A stretch of 64,000 bases of DNA from Paracoccaceae bacterium (GTDB lineage Bacteria; Pseudomonadota; Alphaproteobacteria; Rhodobacterales; Rhodobacteraceae). The translations under genes were made by a program, and so were the position numbers. Below are positions 8,647 through 17,718 of the stretch, in pieces. The notes under the pieces were generated by a model. The model did no database searches. It had not been told where the DNA came from and was given only the letters and a program-made list of their open reading frames with translations. The first letter of the stretch is position 1. Each line of letters begins with the position of its first letter. The stretch lies in the NCBI GenBank assembly GCA_020832655.1, contig JAFIEF010000006.1, positions 21,811 through 85,810 on the forward strand, read 5' to 3'.

Positions 8647-9828
8647 ATGAAAAAGCTTCTGATGGCCAGCACTGCGCTGGCTCTGTCCGCTGGCATGGCG
8701 CTGGCAGATGATGTGAAGATCGGCGTGCTGCTTGGCTTCACCGGCCCGATTGAATCGATCACGCCGCATATGGCCGATGGTGCCGAAATGGCATTCAACG
8801 AAATCAACGAGAGCGGGCTGTTCCTGGGTGGGCAGACCATCACCTCGGTACGCGCCGACTCGACCTGTGTCGACTCCTCGGCAGCCCAGGCTGCAGCAGA
8901 GCGCATGATTTCGTCGGATGGCGTGGTTGCGATCATGGGCGCGGATTGCTCGGGCGTGACAATGGCCGTTCTGCAGAACGTGGCAATGTCGGCAGGCATT
9001 CCGATGATCTCGCCCTCGGCAACCTCGCCGGCCTTCACCACGACCGAGTCGAACGGGCTGTTCTATCGCACCTCTCCTTCGGATGCGCGTCAGGGCGCAA
9101 TTCTGGCAGGCATCGTGATGGAGCGTGGCTTCTCGGAAGTGGCGCTCACCTACACCAATAACGACTATGGTGCAGGCTTCGCCAATGCGTTCGAGGAATC
9201 CTTCATCGCGATGGGCGGCACCATCACTTCGAAAGTGGCGCATGAAGAAGCGCGCGGCGACTATTCGGCAGAAGTCGGCCAGTTGGCCGCCGCCGGTGGC
9301 GACGCAATGGTGATCCTGGGCTATGTCGATGGCGGCGGTTCGATGCTGCGCACAGCGTATGAGCTGGGTGCGTTTGAACAGTTCTTCATCGGTGACGGCA
9401 TGTTCGGCGATGAACTGATCGCCGCGACCGGCGAAGCCATCGAAGGCACCATCGGTACGATTCCGTGGGCCGCTGGTGAAGGTGCTGACCGCTTCCACGC
9501 GCTGGCCGAAGAAGCCGGTGTTCAGGGCCAGTCCAGCTATACCCGCGAATCCTATGACGCTGCGGCGCTTCTGGCGCTGGCCGCTCAGGCCGCTGGTGAA
9601 GCAACGCCCGCAGGCATTGCCGCCAATATCCTGAACGTCGCCAATGAACCGGGCGAGGAAATCCTGCCGGGTGAACTGGCACGCGGGCTGGAAATTCTGG
9701 CTGCTGGTGGCGAGATCAACTTCATGGGCGCCACCAATGTCACGCTGGTTGGTCCCGGCGAAGCAGCAGGCTTCTATCGTGAATATGTCGTCGAAGGCGG
9801 CGAATACGTCACGGTGCAATTCCACTGA
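8647..9828 (+). CDS. Branched-chain amino acid type ABC transporter substrate-binding protein
   Basis: Periplasmic solute receptor (LivJ/LivK class, Peripla_BP_6) of the transporter encoded downstream. The signal peptide MKKLLMASTALALSAGMALA is followed by DDVKIGVLLGFTGP, the typical first strand of type I binding proteins. There is no lipobox. 393 residues, normal length. The 207-bp leader contains a 7-bp hairpin (CCGCACA / TGTGCGG, 8594-8615) just before the Shine-Dalgarno GGGAGA; its role is unknown. A strong terminator/attenuator follows, which would give this gene more transcript than the rest of the operon, as is usual for binding proteins. The ligand (Leu/Ile/Val, or another amide) cannot be read from sequence. 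Confidence 0.92.
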   Translation: MKKLLMASTALALSAGMALADDVKIGVLLGFTGPIESITPHMADGAEMAFNEINESGLFLGGQTITSVRADSTCVDSSAAQAAAERMISSDGVVAIMGADCSGVTMAVLQNVAMSAGIPMISPSATSPAFTTTESNGLFYRTSPSDARQGAILAGIVMERGFSEVALTYTNNDYGAGFANAFEESFIAMGGTITSKVAHEEARGDYSAEVGQLAAAGGDAMVILGYVDGGGSMLRTAYELGAFEQFFIGDGMFGDELIAATGEAIEGTIGTIPWAAGEGADRFHALAEEAGVQGQSSYTRESYDAAALLALAAQAAGEATPAGIAANILNVANEPGEEILPGELARGLEILAAGGEINFMGATNVTLVGPGEAAGFYREYVVEGGEYVTVQFH

Positions 9829-9856
9829 CATGAACCGGATCCTGTGATGGATCCTG

Positions 9857-9888
9857 CGGCCCGAGGAACACCCCCTCGGGCCGTTTTT
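9857..9888 (+). terminator. Intra-operon terminator/attenuator
   Basis: 10-bp perfect stem CGGCCCGAGG / CCTCGGGCCG with a 7-nt loop followed by TTTTT, between the binding-protein gene and livG. Confidence 0.85.
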
Positions 9889-9937
9889 CCGACAAGCACC
9901 GTCAAACAGGTGTCGCGGAACACAGGGAGAGATGACA

Positions 9938-10735
9938 ATGGCGATGATCCGGGTAGAGGATCTGCACAAGCATTTCGGCGGCTTTCATGCCGTTGACGGG
10001 GCCACGCTGGAAATCGAGAAAGGCTCGATCACTGGCTTGATTGGCCCCAATGGCGCCGGAAAAACCACGCTTTTCAATGTAATAGCGGGCGTTCTTGCGC
10101 CTACATCGGGCCGCGTGCTGATGGAAGGCGAAGACATCACCGGCTTGCCGCCGCATGTGTTGTTTTCCAAGGGCTTGCTACGCACATTTCAGATCGCGCA
10201 TGAATTCCATTCCATGACCGTGCGCGAAAACCTGATGATGGTGCCGCCGGGTCAGTCGGGCGAAGACCTGTGGTCGGCCTGGTTTCATGGCGGGCGTGTG
10301 CGCGAAGAAGAAGCGCGCATCCGCGCCCGCGCCGATGAGGTGCTTGAATTCCTGACCATCAGCCATATCGCGGATGAAAAGGCCGGGCAGATTTCCGGCG
10401 GGCAGAAGAAGCTGCTGGAACTTGGCCGGACCATGATGACCGATGCCAAGATCGTCTTTCTTGACGAGGTTGGGGCCGGGGTGAACCGCACGCTGCTGAA
10501 CACCATCGCCGACGCAATTGTCAGGTTGAACAAGGAGCAGGGCTATACCTTCGTCGTGATCGAACATGACATGGATTTCATCGGCCGTATCTGCGATCCG
10601 GTGATCTGCATGGCAGAGGGCAAGGTTCTGGCCGAGGGCACACTTGATGAGATCAAGGCCAATGAACAGGTGATCGAAGCCTATCTGGGCACCGGGTTGA
10701 AGAATAAGGTGATCCAGGAGGTGGGCCATGTGTGA
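9938..10735 (+). CDS. livG: Branched-chain amino acid ABC transporter ATPase LivG
   Basis: Cytoplasmic ATPase subunit that powers uptake through LivH/LivM. Walker A GPNGAGKT at about residues 36-43, signature SGGQKK at about 150, Walker B KIVFLDE followed by VGAGVN (a V replaces the more usual P after DE), and the H-loop VIEHDMDF. The second ATG (9938) is preferred over 9932 because AGGGAGAG ends only one base before 9932 but is correctly spaced for 9938. The gene overlaps the next one by 8 bp (ATGTGTGA), implying translational coupling to the unknown periplasmic protein. Confidence 0.94.
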   Translation: MAMIRVEDLHKHFGGFHAVDGATLEIEKGSITGLIGPNGAGKTTLFNVIAGVLAPTSGRVLMEGEDITGLPPHVLFSKGLLRTFQIAHEFHSMTVRENLMMVPPGQSGEDLWSAWFHGGRVREEEARIRARADEVLEFLTISHIADEKAGQISGGQKKLLELGRTMMTDAKIVFLDEVGAGVNRTLLNTIADAIVRLNKEQGYTFVVIEHDMDFIGRICDPVICMAEGKVLAEGTLDEIKANEQVIEAYLGTGLKNKVIQEVGHV

Positions 10736-11252
10736 TCGCATCATGCCCGTCGCCGCGGCCATCAGCGCGCTGTTGCTGCCCGCAGGGCTGTGGGCCGACA
10801 CATCCCCCTGCCAACCCCTGACAGCCGGTTTCGAGTTGTGCGACGACGCCTGGAGCAGCGCGCGCCGGGTCGCGTTGTCGGATGGGCTGGCGCTGGAAAG
10901 CGGCACGCATTGGCTGGAGGTGTTTGCCCTGCCGCCGGAACTGCCCGCTGACATGTCACTAGATGATCTGATGGACATGATCGAAGCCGAAAATAGCGGT
11001 GATGACGGCTATGAACCCACGCAGTTTCTGGGCCGCGCGGCATTTTCCACGGCGGAACTGAATGCCGTGACGTCAACCTCGAAGGTCGATATGGGCGCGG
11101 GCGAAATGGAATATATGGTGGTGGCGCTGGCAGAGGCCGCGGGGCGGCGCATTATCGTCACGCTTGATACTGGCGGCGACAGCGATGCCGCCGGGCTGCA
11201 GGATCAGACACGCGCAGTGGTGGAAGCGATCCGCCCGGCAACGGGAGGGTAG
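10728..11252 (+). CDS. Unknown periplasmic protein inside the liv operon
   Basis: I do not recognise a named family. 174 residues with a signal peptide (about 1-23, ending LLLPAGLWA), then a mature acidic domain with two Cys close together (SPCQPL, ELCDDAW) that may form a disulfide. A helix-rich acidic stretch (MSLDDLMDMIEAENSGDDGYEP) and a C-terminal IIVTLDTGGDSDAAG region follow. The start overlaps livG by 8 bp and the stop lies 3 bp before livF, so it is co-translated with the ATPases. Codon use is like the neighbours. The position suggests a transporter-associated periplasmic factor, but this is inference from context alone. Confidence 0.8.
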   Translation: MCDRIMPVAAAISALLLPAGLWADTSPCQPLTAGFELCDDAWSSARRVALSDGLALESGTHWLEVFALPPELPADMSLDDLMDMIEAENSGDDGYEPTQFLGRAAFSTAELNAVTSTSKVDMGAGEMEYMVVALAEAAGRRIIVTLDTGGDSDAAGLQDQTRAVVEAIRPATGG

Positions 11253-11255
11253 GGG

Positions 11256-11966
11256 ATGGCGGAACCTTTCTTGATCGGTGAAGCAATGACCGGCGGTTAT
11301 GGCGGGGCTGATATCCTGCATGATTGTACCATTGCGGTGGAAAAGGGCGAAATCGCCGTGATTGTCGGCCCCAACGGGGCCGGGAAATCCACCGCGATGA
11401 AGGCCGTGTTCGGCATGCTGGACCTGCGCAAGGGGTCAGTGCGGCTGGATGGCCAGGAGATCAGCGGGCTGTCGCCCCAGGCCCGCGTGGCCAAGGGCAT
11501 GGGTTTTGTGCCCCAGACCAACAACATCTTCCCTTCGATGACAGTGGAAGAAAACCTTGAAATGGGCGCTTTCATCCGCACCGACGACATCCGTGAAACA
11601 ATGGCCCAGATCTATGATCTGTTCCCGATCCTGCGCGACAAGCGCCGTCAGGCGGCGGGGGAATTGTCGGGCGGGCAGCGCCAGCAGGTCGCTGTCGGGC
11701 GCGCGCTGATGACCCGGCCCTCGGTTCTTATGCTGGACGAACCCACTGCCGGGGTCAGCCCGATCGTGATGGATGAGCTGTTCGACCGCATCATCGAGAT
11801 CGCCCGCACCGGCATATCCATTCTGATGGTGGAACAGAATGCCCGTCAGGCGCTGAACATCGCCGACAAGGGCTATGTGCTGGTGCAGGGTGAAAATCGT
11901 TACACGGATACGGGCGCGGCGCTGCTGGCCGACCCTGAAGTCCGCAAGAGCTTTTTGGGGGGCTAA
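11256..11966 (+). CDS. livF: Branched-chain amino acid ABC transporter ATPase LivF
   Basis: Second ATPase of the transporter, 236 residues. Walker A GPNGAGKST (about 38-46), the Q-loop region VPQTNNIFP, signature LSGGQRQQVAVGRAL, Walker B SVLMLDEPTAGVSP, and H-loop-type VEQNA, typical of LivF rather than LivG. A good GGGAGGG sequence precedes the ATG. Five bases separate its stop from the livH start. Confidence 0.95.
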   Translation: MAEPFLIGEAMTGGYGGADILHDCTIAVEKGEIAVIVGPNGAGKSTAMKAVFGMLDLRKGSVRLDGQEISGLSPQARVAKGMGFVPQTNNIFPSMTVEENLEMGAFIRTDDIRETMAQIYDLFPILRDKRRQAAGELSGGQRQQVAVGRALMTRPSVLMLDEPTAGVSPIVMDELFDRIIEIARTGISILMVEQNARQALNIADKGYVLVQGENRYTDTGAALLADPEVRKSFLGG

Positions 11967-11971
11967 GGCTG

Positions 11972-12982
11972 ATGGAACCGCTAAACGCGCTGATAAGCCT
12001 GTCGAATTTCATGCTGATCCCGGCCCTGGCCTATGGCAGCCAGCTGGCGCTGGGGGCGCTGGGGATCACGCTGATCTTTTCCATCCTGCGTTTCGCGCAT
12101 TTCGCGCATGGCGACACGATGGCGCTTGGCACCGCCGCCGTGATCGGGGGCACCCTGTTCCTACAAGCGCAAGGGGTGTCGATTGACCCGCTGCCCACGG
12201 CGCTGCTGGCAATTCCCATCGGCATTGTCGTCATGGTGCTGTATCTGCTGGCCGCCGACAGGCTTGTCTACAAGTATTTCCGAAAGGTGAAGGCCAAGCC
12301 GCTGACCTTCGTGATGGCCAGCCTTGGGGTGATGTTCGTCACCAACGGGATCACCCGGCTGTTCATGGGCGTGGGTGAAACCCGCTTCGAGGATGGCCAG
12401 CGTTTCCTGTTCACGGTGCGCGAATTCCGCGACTTCACCGGTATGGCAGAGGGGATGGCGCTGCGCAGCGCGCAAGCCATCACCATCATCACCGCGCTGA
12501 TTGTCATGGTGGTGCTGTTCTGGTTTCTGAACCGCACCCGCGCGGGCAAGTCGATGCGCGCCTATTCCGACAATGAGGATCTGGCGCTCTTGTCGGGCAT
12601 CAACCCCGAACGGGTGGTGGTCATCACCTGGACGATCACCGCGATCCTGCTGGTACTGGCAGGTACGCTTTACGGGCTGGACAAGGGCTTTCGGCCCTTC
12701 AACTACTTCCAGCTTCTGCTGCCAATGTTTGCCGCCGCCATCCTTGGCGGGCTTGGTTCGCCCATCGGGGCAATTGTCGGCGCCTATGTCGTGGCCTTTG
12801 CCGAACTGGGCATCACCTATGCCTGGCGGCGTGTCTTCAGCTATCTGATGCCCGAAGGGCTGGAGCCGACATCGATGATGCAGCTTCTGCCGGTTGACTA
12901 CAAATTCGCTGTGACCTTCGCGATCCTTGTCATCGTGTTGCTGTTCCGCCCGACCGGTATCTTCAAGGGGAAAGTGATATGA
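11972..12982 (+). CDS. livH: Branched-chain amino acid ABC transporter permease LivH
   Basis: Inner-membrane permease, 336 residues, about eight hydrophobic segments. Recognisable BPD_transp_2 family features are ALGITLIFSILRFAHFAHGD near the N-terminus and the ATPase-contact region RTRAGKSMRAYSDNEDLALLSGIN, followed by LAGTLYGLD. It forms a heterodimeric channel with LivM. Overlaps livM by 4 bp (ATGA). Confidence 0.94.
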   Translation: MEPLNALISLSNFMLIPALAYGSQLALGALGITLIFSILRFAHFAHGDTMALGTAAVIGGTLFLQAQGVSIDPLPTALLAIPIGIVVMVLYLLAADRLVYKYFRKVKAKPLTFVMASLGVMFVTNGITRLFMGVGETRFEDGQRFLFTVREFRDFTGMAEGMALRSAQAITIITALIVMVVLFWFLNRTRAGKSMRAYSDNEDLALLSGINPERVVVITWTITAILLVLAGTLYGLDKGFRPFNYFQLLLPMFAAAILGGLGSPIGAIVGAYVVAFAELGITYAWRRVFSYLMPEGLEPTSMMQLLPVDYKFAVTFAILVIVLLFRPTGIFKGKVI

Positions 12983-14283
12983 GCCTGACCGCGCGCGATC
13001 TGGGGTTGTTCGCCATCATGGGGGCCGTGCTGGCAATGGTGGCAATGTTCCAAAGCCCCCAACTGGCTGTCACCATCCTGAATATGAGCCTGATCTCGGC
13101 CATCATGGCGCTTGGGGTGAACATGCAATGGGGCTATGCCGGGCTGTTCAATGTGGGCATCATGGGCTTTACCGCCGTGGGCGGGCTGGCGGTTGTGCTG
13201 ATTGCGCAGCCGCCTGTGCCCGAAGCCTGGGCCGCGGGGGGCTTGGGGGTTCTGCTGGGGCTGATGCTGGGGGTTGCGACCATTCTGGCAGCGGTGATCG
13301 TCTACAAGAAGATGACACCCGGCAAGCTGCGCGGCCTGGCGATTTTCGGGGTCTTGCTGGTGGGCTATCTGGTCACTGCGAAGATCTTCGGCCCGGCCAA
13401 ACAGGCGGTGCAGGCCGTGAACCCTGCATCAGAGGGCTATCTGGGCGGGGCCGGGCTGCCGGTTATCATGGCCTGGCCGGTCGGTGCCGTCTTTGCCGCC
13501 GGGATTGCCTGGGTGATCGGCAAGATCAGCCTTGGCCTGCGCTCGGATTATCTGGCGATTGCAACGCTGGGGATTTCAGAGATTGTCATCGCAGTGCTTA
13601 AGCATGAACGCTGGCTGGCGCGCGGGGTGAACAATGTCACCGGCATCGACCGCCCGGTGCCGCGGCCTGTTGACCTGCAGCCTGTGCCCTGGGTGCAATC
13701 GCTGGCGGACACCCTGGGCTGGAGTCTGTCGCAAACCGCATCGGTGATTTCAGGACTGGGATACAGCGCATTGTTCCTGATCGTGCTGGCGATGCTGATC
13801 TGGCTGGCTGAACGCGCGCTGAATTCACCCTGGGGCCGGATGATGCGCGCCATTCGCGACAACGAGGTGTCGGCCCGCGCGATGGGCAAGGATGTCACCC
13901 GCCGCCATTTGATGATCTTCGTGCTGGGGTCTGGCGTATGTGGCCTTGCTGGCGCGATGATGGTGTCGATGGATGGCCAGTTGACGCCCGGCAGCTATGA
14001 GCCGTTGCGCTTCACCTTCCTGGTCTGGGTGATGGTGATTGTGGGCGGATCCGGCAATAACTGGGGCTCGGTGCTGGGGGCGTTTGTGATCTGGTTCCTG
14101 TGGGTGCAGGTCGAACCGGCGGGGCGCTGGTTCATGGATCTGGCGACATCGGGCATGGCGGCAGACAGCGATCTGCGCCAGCATCTGCTGGGGTCTGCGG
14201 CCTATATGCGGCTTCTGACGATGGGGGTGGCGCTGCTGTTGATGCTGCGCTTTGCGCCGCGGGGGCTGATCCCGGAACGCTGA
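12979..14283 (+). CDS. livM: Branched-chain amino acid ABC transporter permease LivM
   Basis: Inner-membrane permease, 434 residues, the partner of LivH. Family motifs: MALGVNMQWGYAGLFNVG at about residues 39-56, LRSDYLAIATLGISEI, and the coupling region SPWGRMMRAIRDNEVSARAMGKD. It is longer than many LivM proteins because of an extra hydrophobic/charged stretch at about 95-170 (VIVYKKMTPGKLRG and following). Start overlaps livH (ATGA) and its stop overlaps the next start by one base (TGATG). Confidence 0.94.
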   Translation: MSLTARDLGLFAIMGAVLAMVAMFQSPQLAVTILNMSLISAIMALGVNMQWGYAGLFNVGIMGFTAVGGLAVVLIAQPPVPEAWAAGGLGVLLGLMLGVATILAAVIVYKKMTPGKLRGLAIFGVLLVGYLVTAKIFGPAKQAVQAVNPASEGYLGGAGLPVIMAWPVGAVFAAGIAWVIGKISLGLRSDYLAIATLGISEIVIAVLKHERWLARGVNNVTGIDRPVPRPVDLQPVPWVQSLADTLGWSLSQTASVISGLGYSALFLIVLAMLIWLAERALNSPWGRMMRAIRDNEVSARAMGKDVTRRHLMIFVLGSGVCGLAGAMMVSMDGQLTPGSYEPLRFTFLVWVMVIVGGSGNNWGSVLGAFVIWFLWVQVEPAGRWFMDLATSGMAADSDLRQHLLGSAAYMRLLTMGVALLLMLRFAPRGLIPER

Positions 14284-14894
14284 TGGCGCTGCGCAGCGCG
14301 CCTTGTGCGATCCTGCTGCCTGCAGCAGGGTCGTCACGCCGGATGCAGGGGGCGGACAAGCTGTTGATGCCCTTGCATGATGGCGTGCCAATCCTGCATC
14401 ATGTCGCCCGGATTGCCGCGGCTGTAGCGTCGCATGTCGCGGTGACATTGCGCCCTGAAGACATGGCGCGCGCGGCGGCGCTGAACGGGCTGGCCCTGAC
14501 GCGGCTGCGCGTGGCGAAGGCGCAGGAAGGCATGGCGGCAAGCCTGCGCGCGGGCGCGGCCTGGGCGCTGCAATATCCGGTCGACGCGCTGATGATCGCG
14601 CTGCCGGATATGCCGGATGTGACGCAGGCCGATTTCCGGGCGCTGATCGCCGCGCAAGCCCTGCATCCGCGCCAGCCCCTGCGCGCCGCCAGCAATGACA
14701 TGCAGCCAGGCCATCCGGTAATCCTGCCGCGTGCGTTATTGCCGGAACTTCTGCATCTGAGCGGTGATCGGGGCGCGGCCTCGGTCCTGAAGGCGCATCC
14801 GCCACGGCTGCACGCCTTGCAGGGAAGGCGCGCGCTGAGCGATCTGGACAGTCCAGAGGATTGGGAAAGATGGCGTGCAGGGCAAGAGAACTGA
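14283..14894 (+). CDS. MobA-like nucleotidyltransferase
   Basis: 203-residue NTP_transf_3 protein of the MobA/MocA class, which transfers CMP or GMP to molybdenum cofactor precursors. The nucleotide-binding motif LLPAAGSSRRMQGADKLL lies at residues about 11-28; IALPDMPDVTQADFRALI is the metal-binding region. The start is ATG 14283, sharing one base with the livM stop; the track start at 14100 lies inside livM. The family also includes enzymes for other substrates, and no molybdoenzyme genes are nearby, so cofactor specificity is open. It converges on pdhC across a hairpin. Confidence 0.82.
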   Translation: MALRSAPCAILLPAAGSSRRMQGADKLLMPLHDGVPILHHVARIAAAVASHVAVTLRPEDMARAAALNGLALTRLRVAKAQEGMAASLRAGAAWALQYPVDALMIALPDMPDVTQADFRALIAAQALHPRQPLRAASNDMQPGHPVILPRALLPELLHLSGDRGAASVLKAHPPRLHALQGRRALSDLDSPEDWERWRAGQEN

Positions 14895-14935
14895 GCCAGC
14901 CCGCAGCGACGCCTGCCAGCGCAGCCGCGGTAGTG

Positions 14936-14966
14936 TCGCATCGGGGACAATGCGCCCCCGATGCGA
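14936..14966. terminator. Bidirectional terminator hairpin
   Basis: 11-bp perfect inverted repeat TCGCATCGGGG / CCCCGATGCGA with a 9-nt loop between the convergent MobA-like gene and pdhC. No strong T-run. Confidence 0.55.
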
Positions 14967-14972
14967 TAACTC

Positions 14973-16304
14973 TCAGGCCAGCATCGTGACCGGGTTTTCC
15001 AGAAGCGTCACGACTTCCTTCAGGAATTCCGCCCCCAGCGCGCCATCGATCACACGGTGATCGACCGACAGCGTCATCGACATGACTGTGGCGACCTTCA
15101 ATTCGCCATCCGCGCCGACAACGGGCTTCTTCAGCCCCGCCCCCACGGCCAGGATCGAGCCATGCGGCGGGTTGATCACGGCATCGAAATTCTCGATCCC
15201 GAACATGCCCAGATTGGAGATTGCCATCGACCCGCCGACATATTCATGCGGGGCAAGTTTCTTGCTACGGGCGCGACCGGCCAGATCCTTCATCTCTGCC
15301 GAGAGGGCCGAGAGGGATTTGAGATGCGCGTCCTTCAGCACCGGTGTGAACAACCCACCTTCGACCGCGACCGCCACGGCCACATCCGATGGTTTGAGCT
15401 TCAGCATCCGGTCGCCCGCCCACACTGCGTTGCAGCCCGGCACCGCCTGAAGCGCCATTGCACAGGCCTTGATGATGAAGTCATTGACCGACAGCTTCAC
15501 CCCGCGCGCTTCGAGTTGCTTGTTAAGATCAGCGCGGAATTTCATCAGCGCATCAAGCTGCACCTCTCGGCGCAGATAGAAGTGCGGGATGGTCTGCTTG
15601 GCTTCGGTCAGCCGCGCCGCGACCGTCTTGCGCATCCCGTCAAGCGCGACTTCTTCATATTCGCGGCCTTCATACATGCGCGCGACCTGATCTGCGTTCG
15701 GTCCCGCGGCCAGCGCTGCCTTGGCGGGGGCCGCAGCAGCCGCGGGGGCAGGGGCTGCAGCCGGTGCTGCCTGTGCAGGGGCCGCACCCGGCCTGGCGCT
15801 TTCGACATCGGCCTTGACGATACGGCCATGCGGGCCGCTGCCGGTGATCTGCGTCAGATCCAGCCCTTTTTCCGCCGCGATCCGGCGCGCGAGCGGCGAG
15901 GCGAGGACGCGCTTGCCACCGGCAACCGGGGCAGGGGGGACGGGCGCGGCAGAGCCCCCTGCGCTGTTAGTATTGGGGGCCGCTTTCGCGCCCGTGTCGG
16001 CCTTGGCGGCCTCCGGCGCGGCCGCAGCCACCGGGGCACTGTCGATGTCATCGGCTGATTCGCCGTCCTCCAGCAACACGGCAATCGGCGTGTTGACCTT
16101 GACGCCTTCGCTGCCGGCTTCGATCAGGATCTTGCCGATCACACCTTCATCGACGGCTTCGAATTCCATCGTTGCCTTGTCGGTCTCGATCTCGGCAATG
16201 ATGTCGCCTGAACTGACCGTGTCGCCTTCCTTGACCAGCCATTTCGCCAGCGTGCCTTCTTCCATAGTGGGCGAGAGGGCGGGCATCAGAATTTCAGTGG
16301 GCAT
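14973..16304 (-). CDS. pdhC: Pyruvate dehydrogenase E2, dihydrolipoamide acetyltransferase
   Basis: Core of the pyruvate dehydrogenase complex; moves the acetyl group from lipoyl-lysine to CoA. 443 residues. The N-terminal lipoyl domain (1-80) carries the lipoylated Lys in [12 protein letters not shown]. An Ala/Pro linker follows, then the peripheral-subunit-binding domain [16 protein letters not shown] (about 135-170) and a second Ala/Pro linker. The catalytic domain ends with the active-site motif VDHRVIDGA. One lipoyl domain only. Last gene of pdhABC; its first 80 codons share a 154-bp identical block with pdhB. Confidence 0.97.
   Translation of the reverse strand: MPTEILMPALSPTMEEGTLAKWLVKEGDTVSSGDIIAEIETDKATMEFEAVDEGVIGKILIEAGSEGVKVNTPIAVLLEDGESADDIDSAPVAAAAPEAAKADTGAKAAPNTNSAGGSAAPVPPAPVAGGKRVLASPLARRIAAEKGLDLTQITGSGPHGRIVKADVESARPGAAPAQAAPAAAPAPAAAAAPAKAALAAGPNADQVARMYEGREYEEVALDGMRKTVAARLTEAKQTIPHFYLRREVQLDALMKFRADLNKQLEARGVKLSVNDFIIKACAMALQAVPGCNAVWAGDRMLKLKPSDVAVAVAVEGGLFTPVLKDAHLKSLSALSAEMKDLAGRARSKKLAPHEYVGGSMAISNLGMFGIENFDAVINPPHGSILAVGAGLKKPVVGADGELKVATVMSMTLSVDHRVIDGALGAEFLKEVVTLLENPVTMLA
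16112..16265 (-). repeat. 154-bp perfect direct repeat, copy in pdhC lipoyl domain
   Basis: Identical base for base to 17512-17665 in pdhB (offset exactly 1400). It covers most of the lipoyl domain codons including the lipoylation site. Flanking bases, including synonymous sites, differ, so the block looks homogenised by gene conversion. Confidence 0.95.
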
Positions 16305-16318
16305 GTTCTTTCCCCCCT

Positions 16319-17704
16319 TCAGCGATAGGTGACCTTGCGCACGGCTTCGATGACTTCATCGACCGTGACAAGCGCCAGCTTTTCGAGATTGGCCGCATAG
16401 GGCATGGGCACATCCTTGCCGGTCAGGTTGATGACCGGCGCATCGAGATAGTCAAAGGCCTGCTGCATAACCACCGAAGTGATGTAATTGCCGACCGAGG
16501 ATTGCGGGAAGCCTTCCTCGACTGTGACCAGACGGTTGGTCTTCATCACCGAGGCCAGGATCGCGTCGGTATCCATCGGGCGGATGGTGCGCAGATCGAT
16601 CACCTCGGCGCTGATACCGTCCGCGGCCAGCTTCTCTGCTGCGTCCAGCGCATAGGTCATGCCGATGCCGAAGCTGACAATGGTCACATCGCTGCCTTCG
16701 CGCCAGATCTTGGCCTTGCCGAAGGGCACAGTGAAATCATCAAGCACCGGCACCTCGAAGCTGCGGCCATAGAGGATTTCGTTTTCAAGGAAAATCACCG
16801 GGTTGGGGTCGCGGATCGCAGTTTTCAAAAGCCCTTTGGCGTCAGCCGCCGAATAGGGCATCACGACCTTCAGGCCGGGGATCTGGCTATACCATGCGGC
16901 ATAACACTGGCTGTGCTGCGCGCCCACCCGCGCTGCCGCGCCATTGGGGCCACGGAAGACGATGGGACAGCCCATCTGCCCGCCCGACATGTAGAGCGTC
17001 TTGGCCGCAGAGTTGATGATGTGGTCGATCGCCTGCATGGCGAAGTTGAAGGTCATGAATTCGACAATGGGCCGCAGCCCGCCAAAGGCCGCACCGACCC
17101 CGATCCCGGCAAAGCCATGTTCGGTGATCGGCGTGTCGATCACGCGGCGCGCGCCGAATTCATCAAGCAGCCCCTGGGTGATCTTGTAGGCGCCCTGATA
17201 TTCGGCGACCTCCTCGCCCATCACGAAAACTTCGTCTGCGGCACGCATTTCCTCTGCCATCGCATCGCGCAGCGCCTCGCGCACGGTCTGGGTCTTCATC
17301 TCGGTGCCGTCGGGCCAGTCTGGCGAAGTGTCGACTTTGGGCGCGGCAGGCGGCGCGGCCGTCGCGGAGCCCCCTGCGGGGGCCGCCTTGACGCCCGCGT
17401 CAGCCGCTGGGGCAGCGGCTTCCGGCGCCGCCGCGCTGTCAGCGATATCGTCAGCGCTTTCACCTTCGTCCAGCAGCACTGCGATGGCAGTGTTGACCTT
17501 GACGCCTTCAGTGCCGGCTTCGATCAGGATCTTGCCGATCACACCTTCATCGACGGCTTCGAATTCCATCGTTGCCTTGTCGGTCTCGATCTCGGCAATG
17601 ATGTCGCCTGAACTGACCGTGTCGCCTTCCTTGACCAGCCATTTCGCCAGCGTGCCTTCTTCCATTGTCGGAGAGAGTGCGGGCATCAGTATTTCGGTTG
17701 CCAT
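16319..17704 (-). CDS. pdhB: Pyruvate dehydrogenase E1 beta subunit with N-terminal lipoyl domain
   Basis: With PdhA it decarboxylates pyruvate using thiamine diphosphate and acetylates lipoyl groups. 461 residues, longer than the roughly 330 of simple E1-beta, because a complete lipoyl domain (residues 1-80, [12 protein letters not shown]) and an Ala-rich linker precede the E1-beta domain (from about 135, [20 protein letters not shown]-like). This fusion is known from alphaproteobacteria. The start [17 protein letters not shown] at 17704 is preferred over 17761. It sits 14 bp from pdhA and 14 bp from pdhC. Confidence 0.97.
   Translation of the reverse strand: MATEILMPALSPTMEEGTLAKWLVKEGDTVSSGDIIAEIETDKATMEFEAVDEGVIGKILIEAGTEGVKVNTAIAVLLDEGESADDIADSAAAPEAAAPAADAGVKAAPAGGSATAAPPAAPKVDTSPDWPDGTEMKTQTVREALRDAMAEEMRAADEVFVMGEEVAEYQGAYKITQGLLDEFGARRVIDTPITEHGFAGIGVGAAFGGLRPIVEFMTFNFAMQAIDHIINSAAKTLYMSGGQMGCPIVFRGPNGAAARVGAQHSQCYAAWYSQIPGLKVVMPYSAADAKGLLKTAIRDPNPVIFLENEILYGRSFEVPVLDDFTVPFGKAKIWREGSDVTIVSFGIGMTYALDAAEKLAADGISAEVIDLRTIRPMDTDAILASVMKTNRLVTVEEGFPQSSVGNYITSVVMQQAFDYLDAPVINLTGKDVPMPYAANLEKLALVTVDEVIEAVRKVTYR
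17512..17665 (-). repeat. 154-bp perfect direct repeat, copy in pdhB lipoyl domain
   Basis: Partner of 16112-16265. The identity ends abruptly on both sides within otherwise homologous codons. Confidence 0.95.
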
Positions 17705-17718
17705 TCTTCTTGTCCCCC

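Noticed and set aside
7651-9969. 772-codon minus-strand ORF across guaA and the binding-protein gene
   Set aside because: Antisense to two well-conserved genes and with no family-like motif.
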